Below, piece after piece: positions 58,235 to 64,000 of a stretch of 64,000 nt of DNA (within the stretch, counting starts at the first letter, position 1; each line of letters opens with the position of its first letter). The notes under the pieces are model-generated. The model did no database searches and had not been told where the DNA came from. It worked only from the letters and a program-made list of their open reading frames with translations. The stretch covers positions 1-64,000 of the forward strand of contig JBKEHH010000007.1 in the NCBI GenBank assembly GCA_046710535.1. Reading direction: 5' to 3'. The DNA is from CAWVSB01 sp046710535. Its GTDB lineage: Bacteria; Pseudomonadota; Gammaproteobacteria; Pseudomonadales; CAWVSB01. Made by a program: the position numbers and the translations under genes.

Positions 58235-61114
58235 TTGTCGGTAAATAAATCTTTAGCGCTAGCTGCGCTGCTCAGCAGCTTATTGCTTGTCGCCTGCGAG
58301 AAGCCTAAAAAAACTGTCGCTGAAGTAGATCAAGAAAAAGCTATTAGTGTAATTAAAAGCCCTAGTGACTCACGCACCTATGAGTATCGTAAGCTAGATA
58401 ACGGCTTAGAAGTTTTGCTAATCTCAGACCCCAGTATCGAAATGGCTGCGGTAAGTTTGAATGTAAAAACAGGCAGTAAAGACGATCCACAAGCACGTCC
58501 TGGGTTAGCACATTTTGTGGAACATATGTTGTTTTTGGGAACTAAAAAATATCCAGCGGCTGACGATTACCAACAGTTTTTGTCCGATAATACTGGCAGC
58601 CATAACGCTTACACCGCGTTTGAAAATACTAATTACTTTTTTGATATCAAAGCCAATCAATTGGAGCCAGCGCTTGATCGATTCTCTCGCTTCTTTATTG
58701 ATCCATTGTTACAAGAAGAATATGTGAAGCGAGAAAAAAGTGCCGTTCACTCTGAATATAAAGCCTATATAAAATCTGATGCCCGTCGCTATCTGGACGC
58801 ACTGAAAGAGGTGACTAACCCTAGGCATCCGTTCTCTAAATTCACTGTTGGTAACCTAGATACTTTAGCTGAGCATGGCGAAGAGTCTTTGCGTTCTGCC
58901 GCAGTTGATTTTTATCAGCAATATTACTCGGCTAACGCAATGTCATTGGTTGTTTTAGGTAAGGAGCCGGTTGATGAATTAGCCCAATGGGTTAAGAAAA
59001 AATTTGCTCCGGTTCGAAATCGTCATTTGCCAAACTATGAAATAACTACGCCATTGTTCGTCGATGGGATATTGCCGTTACGACTAGATGTTGCGCCAGT
59101 TAAAGAAGTGCGAAGCTTAGCTATCAGTTTTCCAGTGGAAAACCCGCGCGACCATCTGAATTCGCAGCCACTGCATCTGATCGGTGATATTTTAGGCCAT
59201 GAGGGTGAAGGCAGTCTGTATCAGTATCTGCAAACTAAGGGCTGGGCAGAGAGTCTGTCTGCCGGCATTGGGGTTGAATATAATGGTGGTGGATTATTTG
59301 GCATAAAAGTTGAGCTAACTGAAATCGGTTTACAGCATGTTGATGATGTAGCCGATGCTATTTTTTATGCCGTATCATTAGTCCGCGAGCAAGGTATAGC
59401 GGAACCTAGGTTTGAACAGCAACAATTAATTAATCGTCTAAACTTTGAATATTTAGAGCAAGTTTCAGCGGTGCATTATGTAATGGATTTGTCTTCTCGC
59501 ATGGGCTTGTATCAGCCAAAGAATATTTTACAGGGACCATATTCATTAAAGCTTTATGATCAGCAGGCGATAAATTCGTATCTGAATTCTATGCGTCCTG
59601 AGAACGCTTTAGTGTCGGTGACTGCGCCAAATTTTGTTGGAGTAACTAAGTCTAAGTATTACAGCACCCCATACACAGCCAAAAAAATAGCGGCTGAACA
59701 GATCGAAAAGTGGAATAACGTGACGGCTATTGATGATATTAATATGCCTGCGTCAAATAGTTTTATTCCACAAGATTTCTCAATAGTCGACAAAATCCCA
59801 CAGGCTGAGCCAAGGCAGCTAGAACCGGTTGGTGCAGTTGAATTATGGTATGGGCAGTCATCTTTTGAAGGGCCACGTGGTGCAATTTATTTGCAATTAA
59901 ACAACGCACTGGTTAATGCTAGCCCTAAGAATTCAGCAATGTCGCAGCTACTGGTCGCGTTGTTAAATGATAGTTTAAATAGTAAAGCCTACCCTGCAAG
60001 ATTGGTCGGTTTCTCTCAGTCGGTGTCGTCTAGTCGTAGAGGTATACAGATAACAACTGGTGGCTACAATGATAAGCAAGAACAATTATTGGAACTGGTT
60101 TTAACTGAACTAGCTCGGGCTGAATTTAGCGAAGATAGATTCATGGCATTGAAACAACAATTGATAAAAGACTGGCGCAACTCAATTATCAATGCTCCGT
60201 CGAGAGTATTAATGAAAAAGTTGAGTGAGAGTATTTATCTTCATGGCTGGTCTGACGATAAACTAATCGCTGCTGTGCAAACTGTCGGTTTGGCAGACAT
60301 TCTTGATTTTTCCAACAGTCTAATTACCTCATCAACGCCAACGATGTTGGTCTATGGTAATTTTTCTGCCGCAACGGCCACAGCAATGGCGGGAAAAGTT
60401 GATCAGGTGCTAGTCGCTAATTCTAGTGAAGAAACGTTGGTCGAGCTGGTTAGACTGCCAAAAGGCAAGCATCTGTTATCAGTCCAAGTGCCACACAATG
60501 ACGCCGCTACTGTGCTTTATATGCAGGCGCCAAAAGAGGGTTATGCTGCAAGAGCTAAAATGGGTATTACCTCGCAGGTGCTTAAGCCGGCTTATTTTAA
60601 CTCGCTGAGAACTGAGCAGCAGTTTGGTTATATTGTTTACGCTAATGTCAGTGTTATGCAGCGCCTAGGTGGTATGGTCTTTATTGTACAGTCGCCTACT
60701 AACAGTCCTGCAGAGATAGATGCTGCCACTCGAGAGTTTTTTAAGCAGTCTTTGGAAGTTGTGCAAAATATGACGGTTGAAGAATATAGTCAGCATCAGC
60801 AGTCATTAATTGCTGCATTGTCGCAGCCGCCACAAAACTTGGCGGAAGAAGCGGGAGATTATTGGTATCAACTAATTCACGGATATAGTGATTTCGAATT
60901 GGATAGAGAGTTGATAAATGCCATTAATTCATTGGACTTAACGCAGTGGCAGCAGTTTTACCAAAGCTATTTTTTCGCTGGCAATGAAAGGAGCTTATTA
61001 TTGGTGTCCAGCGGTAAAACTAAAAAAGACGCGGACAAACTGATCCAGCAGTATCAGTTAGTTGACGACATAGATAAGTTTAAGCAAACCGCTGAAAACC
61101 TTGGATTTAGATAG
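58235..61114 (+). CDS. M16 family zinc peptidase (insulinase/pitrilysin type), lipoprotein
   Basis: 959 residues starting at a TTG with AGGAGAG four bases upstream. A lipobox LLLVAC near residues 16-21 predicts a lipoprotein. The inverse zinc motif HFVEH (HxxEH) lies at about residues 92-97 within GLAHFVEHMLFLGTKKYP, and the third ligand glutamate is expected near residue 171 (SEYKAY region). Four M16 domains follow the pitrilysin (PtrA) layout, enclosing and degrading small peptides in the periplasm. Active-site residues are intact. It ends the tusA-perM unit. Confidence 0.92.
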   Translation: MSVNKSLALAALLSSLLLVACEKPKKTVAEVDQEKAISVIKSPSDSRTYEYRKLDNGLEVLLISDPSIEMAAVSLNVKTGSKDDPQARPGLAHFVEHMLFLGTKKYPAADDYQQFLSDNTGSHNAYTAFENTNYFFDIKANQLEPALDRFSRFFIDPLLQEEYVKREKSAVHSEYKAYIKSDARRYLDALKEVTNPRHPFSKFTVGNLDTLAEHGEESLRSAAVDFYQQYYSANAMSLVVLGKEPVDELAQWVKKKFAPVRNRHLPNYEITTPLFVDGILPLRLDVAPVKEVRSLAISFPVENPRDHLNSQPLHLIGDILGHEGEGSLYQYLQTKGWAESLSAGIGVEYNGGGLFGIKVELTEIGLQHVDDVADAIFYAVSLVREQGIAEPRFEQQQLINRLNFEYLEQVSAVHYVMDLSSRMGLYQPKNILQGPYSLKLYDQQAINSYLNSMRPENALVSVTAPNFVGVTKSKYYSTPYTAKKIAAEQIEKWNNVTAIDDINMPASNSFIPQDFSIVDKIPQAEPRQLEPVGAVELWYGQSSFEGPRGAIYLQLNNALVNASPKNSAMSQLLVALLNDSLNSKAYPARLVGFSQSVSSSRRGIQITTGGYNDKQEQLLELVLTELARAEFSEDRFMALKQQLIKDWRNSIINAPSRVLMKKLSESIYLHGWSDDKLIAAVQTVGLADILDFSNSLITSSTPTMLVYGNFSAATATAMAGKVDQVLVANSSEETLVELVRLPKGKHLLSVQVPHNDAATVLYMQAPKEGYAARAKMGITSQVLKPAYFNSLRTEQQFGYIVYANVSVMQRLGGMVFIVQSPTNSPAEIDAATREFFKQSLEVVQNMTVEEYSQHQQSLIAALSQPPQNLAEEAGDYWYQLIHGYSDFELDRELINAINSLDLTQWQQFYQSYFFAGNERSLLLVSSGKTKKDADKLIQQYQLVDDIDKFKQTAENLGFR

Positions 61115-61424
61115 TTGTAGCCGACTTCCAGCAATTTTTATCACGGTAAAAGTGTTGTGATCAGCTATGCTTTTGTTTGATATTGTTTGGGCCGTCTGCT
61201 AACTTTGATTGATAAGTTATTGAAACCTATAATATTAGTGCTATAAAAGTAGTTGCTTGTTCCCAGCAGCGGATTTCACCAACAGGTGGATGAAGAATTT
61301 TAAAGCTCACCAGACTAAGTGAGTTTGTAGAAGTTTATATAGGACGGCGGTAAACCTGCAATCCTTAATTTAAGCGGCAGTATCTGGTGATCCCTGATAG
61401 CGTCGCAGATGGAACGAGGTAATA
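61115..61424 (+). promoter_or_regulatory. aceE promoter and long leader
   Basis: 310 bases without a gene precede aceE. TTGATT (61205-61210) and TATAAT (61228-61233), 17 bases apart, make a strong sigma70-like promoter. The transcript would carry a leader of roughly 185 bases. The leader contains two small hairpins: CACC/GGTG (61277-61280 with 61285-61288) and CTCAC/GTGAG (61306-61310 with 61319-61323). I see no PdhR-type operator. The leader may hold post-transcriptional control. Confidence 0.65.
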
Positions 61425-64000
61425 ATGGAAGAAGATATAGATCCTATCGAAACGCAGGAGTGGCTTAGTGCCCTTGATTCTGTGTTACACAACGAAGGCA
61501 AAGGCCGCAGTGCTTTTTTATTGCAGCAACTGACTAATAGAGCAGTTGATGAAGGTATAGAGTTACCTCCTGCGATTACCACGCCTTATCGCAATACCAT
61601 TACCCCTGCTTACGAAAAACATATGCCAGGCGATTTATTTATTGAGCGCAAAATCCGCTCGATGATTCGTTGGAATGCCCTGGCAATGGTGTCGCGAGCA
61701 AATAGCAACAATGAAGATAGCTTGGGTGGGCATATATCTAGCTTCGCCTCTAGCGCGACTCTTTATGATGTTGGCTTCAATTATTTTTTCCAGGGTGGTG
61801 ATGGCGATAGACCTGCCGACTTAATTTATTACCAAGGGCATAGCGCACCTGGTATTTACGCGCGCTCGTTTCTAGAGGGCCGTATTGAAGAATCGCAACT
61901 AGATAATTTTCGGCGTGAAGTTGATGGCGATGGTTTATCATCTTACCCCCACCCTTGGCTAATGCCTGATTATTGGCAATTCCCCACAGTATCTATGGGG
62001 CTAGGTCCAATTCAAGCGATCTATCATGCTCATGTGCAAAAGTATCAAACCACCCGTGGTTTAGTTGATAACACTGATCGAAATATTTGGTGTTTTTTAG
62101 GTGACGGAGAATGTGATGAGCCTGAATCCTTAGGCGCGATTTCTTTAGCCGGTAGAGAGCAACTGGGTAATCTTATATTTGTGGTTAACTGTAATTTACA
62201 GCGTTTAGACGGACCTGTGCGTGGCAATGGAAAAATTGTACAAGAGCTTGAAGGCGCATTTCGTGGCGCTGGTTGGAATGTAATTAAGGTCCTATGGGGG
62301 CGCTTGTGGGATCCATTGTTAGAGCGTGACAAAACTGGTTTATTGCAAAAGCGCATGGACGAAGTGTGTGACGGCGAATTACAAAATTATAAAGCCAACG
62401 GCGGCGCTTATACTCGCGAGCATTTCTTTGGTAAATACCCTGAGTTATTAGAACTCGTTAAAGATTTAAGCGATGACGACATTATGCGTTTGAATCGTGG
62501 TGGACATGATCCTTACAAGGTTTATGCGGCTTACGCCCAAGCGGTAGAAAGTACTGAACAGCCTACGGTTATCTTGGCTCAAACAGTAAAAGGCTATGGT
62601 ATGGGAGCGGCTGGTGAGGCGCAAAATGAAACTCACTCGTTGAAAAAGCTAGATATAGAAAGTTTAAAGGATTTTAGAGACCGCTTTGACATTCCAATCA
62701 GCGATGATCAACTGCCAACTATGCCCTATTATCGCCCCGCGCCAGATAGCCCAGAAATGGTTTATATGCAGCGTAGCCGTCAGCGCTTAGGAGGCTATTT
62801 ACCTAAGCGACAGGCCCATTCAATTAAGCTAGATACTCCGCCTTTAGATACATTTAAAGCGCAATTAAAAAGCAGCGGTAAGCGCGAACTATCAACTACC
62901 ATGGCGTTTGTACGAATGCTGTCTACCTTGACTAAAGACAAGGCTATTGGCGCGAGTATTGTGCCTATTGTGCCGGATGAAGCGCGCACCTTTGGTATGG
63001 AAGGCATGTTTCGCCAACTTGGAATCTACTCGTCGGTTGGGCAGCGCTACAAACCCCATGATTCTGACAATTTAATGTATTACAAAGAGGACCAACAAGG
63101 ACAAATATTAGAAGAGGGGATTAACGAAGCGGGTGCAACATCGGCATGGATTGCTTGTGCTACCTCTTACAGTGTTAGTAACTCGCCGTTGATTCCATTC
63201 TACATTTTCTATTCTATGTTTGGCTTTCAGCGAGTAATGGACTTGCTTTGGGCGGCCGGTGACTCCCAAGCTCGAGGCTTTTTATTGGGTGCAACATCTG
63301 GCAGAACCACACTCAATGGAGAAGGCTTACAGCATCAAGATGGTCATAGTCATTTAATGGCACATATGATTCCTAACTGCGTGTCGTATGACCCTACTTA
63401 TGCTTACGAGCTAGCCATCATTATTCAGCATGGCTTAAAACGTATGTATCAAGATGATGAAAATTGTTTTTATTACATTACTTTGATGAATGAAAATTGG
63501 CATCACCCTGAAATGCCCATCGGTTGTGAAGAGGGCGTTATTAATGGCATGTATAAATTAACTGCCGCAGCAGAAGGCGCTAAGCACACTGTTCAATTAC
63601 TAGGTAGTGGTGCAATTTTAGGCGAGGTAATTGAAGCTGCAAAAATACTGCAAGACGATTACCACGTAGCTGCTGATATTTGGAGTATGACAAGTTTCAC
63701 TCAACTTATTCGCGATGCGCAAGAATGCGACCGTTGGAATCTATTACACCCAGAAGAGACTGCTAAGTCGCCATATATTACTCAGCAACTAGCTGTTGCT
63801 GACGGGCCTGTTATTGCCGCCTCCGATTATATAAAAACGTCTCTGTCGCAGTTAGCAATGTACATTCCGCTTCACTATTCCGTGCTAGGGACTGATGGTT
63901 TTGGGCGCAGTGATACTCGCGCCAAGCTGCGTCACTTCTTTGAAGTGGATAGATATTTCATTGTTATCTCAAGTTTAAAAGCGTTGGCTGATGAGGGTGA
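61425..64000 (+). CDS. aceE: Pyruvate dehydrogenase E1 component, homodimeric type (3' end cut)
   Basis: The frame is open from ATG 61425 to the window end, giving about 858 of an expected ~890 residues. AceE decarboxylates pyruvate with thiamine diphosphate and passes acetyl to the E2 subunit. The thiamine-binding motif starts with GDGECDEPESLGAI near residue 226 and closes with NCNLQRLDGPVRGNG near 256. The N-terminal HNEGKGRSAFLLQQL, SFASSATLYDVGFNYFF and the C-terminal GTDGFGRSDTRAKLRHFFEV are family hallmarks. This single-chain E1 is typical of Gammaproteobacteria. aceF and lpd presumably follow outside the window. Confidence 0.97.
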   Translation, partial: MEEDIDPIETQEWLSALDSVLHNEGKGRSAFLLQQLTNRAVDEGIELPPAITTPYRNTITPAYEKHMPGDLFIERKIRSMIRWNALAMVSRANSNNEDSLGGHISSFASSATLYDVGFNYFFQGGDGDRPADLIYYQGHSAPGIYARSFLEGRIEESQLDNFRREVDGDGLSSYPHPWLMPDYWQFPTVSMGLGPIQAIYHAHVQKYQTTRGLVDNTDRNIWCFLGDGECDEPESLGAISLAGREQLGNLIFVVNCNLQRLDGPVRGNGKIVQELEGAFRGAGWNVIKVLWGRLWDPLLERDKTGLLQKRMDEVCDGELQNYKANGGAYTREHFFGKYPELLELVKDLSDDDIMRLNRGGHDPYKVYAAYAQAVESTEQPTVILAQTVKGYGMGAAGEAQNETHSLKKLDIESLKDFRDRFDIPISDDQLPTMPYYRPAPDSPEMVYMQRSRQRLGGYLPKRQAHSIKLDTPPLDTFKAQLKSSGKRELSTTMAFVRMLSTLTKDKAIGASIVPIVPDEARTFGMEGMFRQLGIYSSVGQRYKPHDSDNLMYYKEDQQGQILEEGINEAGATSAWIACATSYSVSNSPLIPFYIFYSMFGFQRVMDLLWAAGDSQARGFLLGATSGRTTLNGEGLQHQDGHSHLMAHMIPNCVSYDPTYAYELAIIIQHGLKRMYQDDENCFYYITLMNENWHHPEMPIGCEEGVINGMYKLTAAAEGAKHTVQLLGSGAILGEVIEAAKILQDDYHVAADIWSMTSFTQLIRDAQECDRWNLLHPEETAKSPYITQQLAVADGPVIAASDYIKTSLSQLAMYIPLHYSVLGTDGFGRSDTRAKLRHFFEVDRYFIVISSLKALADEG

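Noticed and set aside
61370..61582. Minus-strand 70-codon frame over the aceE start
   Set aside because: It overlaps the conserved N-terminus of aceE in antisense and shows no independent coding features.
1..64000. CRISPR arrays, tRNA or rRNA genes, insertion sequences, prophage or integron structures
   Set aside because: No regularly spaced repeats, cloverleaf sequences, transposase, integrase or phage-like proteins were seen in any intergenic region or frame.

Overview
The window is a chromosomal segment of a Gammaproteobacterium. By eye the G+C is moderate (mid-40s %). Markers are the homodimeric-type pyruvate dehydrogenase E1 (aceE), BepA, PerM, TusA and NadA, a MoxR/DUF58/Bat operon, and several acyl-CoA oxidation operons driven by AraC or TetR regulators. 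Together these suggest a marine, lipid- and amino-acid-degrading lineage (Cellvibrionales / oligotrophic marine gammaproteobacteria type). The lineage is an inference from gene content, not a measured placement. No rRNA, tRNA, CRISPR array, insertion sequence, integrase or phage gene was seen.

Layout. 1-2.7 kb: purEK fused into one transcription unit with an SbtA-type bicarbonate transporter and its PII-like SbtB partner. 2.8-8.1 kb: a nitronate monooxygenase, a DUF2855/flavoprotein pair facing a TetR regulator across a 15-bp-arm palindrome, and an enoyl-CoA hydratase. 8.5-14.6 kb: an unusually complete D-glutamate / 5-oxoproline / D-alanine operon (DUF1445, pxpABC, DUF4392, D-amino-acid aminotransferase, alanine racemase). 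14.6-15.8 kb: a small secreted-protein ORF and a LysE exporter. 15.9-21.7 kb: an AraC regulator divergent from a thiolase / multifunctional FadB-like / acyl-CoA dehydrogenase operon that ends in a clear terminator. 21.8-28.2 kb: MoxR-DUF58-DUF4381-BatA-BatB/C-BatD. 28.2-32.9 kb (minus strand): acyl-CoA dehydrogenase, S4 RNA-binding protein, NhaA, RDD protein, thioesterase, formyltransferase. 32.9-38.5 kb (minus): a periplasmic sugar/alcohol oxidation cluster (PQQ dehydrogenase with haem c, DUF1080, small membrane protein, GMC oxidoreductase, gluconate-2-dehydrogenase subunit-3-like Tat protein). 38.7 kb: QueD-like. 39.2-45.7 kb: a valine/isobutyryl-CoA degradation operon under a divergent MmsR-like AraC regulator, with a SauS/EutE-type acylating aldehyde dehydrogenase where MmsA is expected.

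45.7-49.2 kb is a short decaying block. A DUF1214/DUF1254 pair is followed by a sterol-desaturase-family gene broken by an in-frame amber codon and carrying an expanded 10-bp tandem repeat, then a two-FHA-domain gene broken by two in-frame stops. 49.2-54.2 kb: TetR-RND efflux pair. 54.3-61.1 kb: housekeeping genes (nadA, bepA, tusA-like, perM-like, M16 protease). 61.4 kb to the end: aceE, cut by the window edge, behind a strong sigma70-like promoter and a long leader.

The most promising candidates for something undescribed are the D-glutamate cluster, in which the two halves of the eukaryotic D-glutamate cyclase appear as separate genes flanking 5-oxoprolinase, and the physical coupling of a regulated bicarbonate transporter to the bicarbonate-consuming step of purine synthesis.
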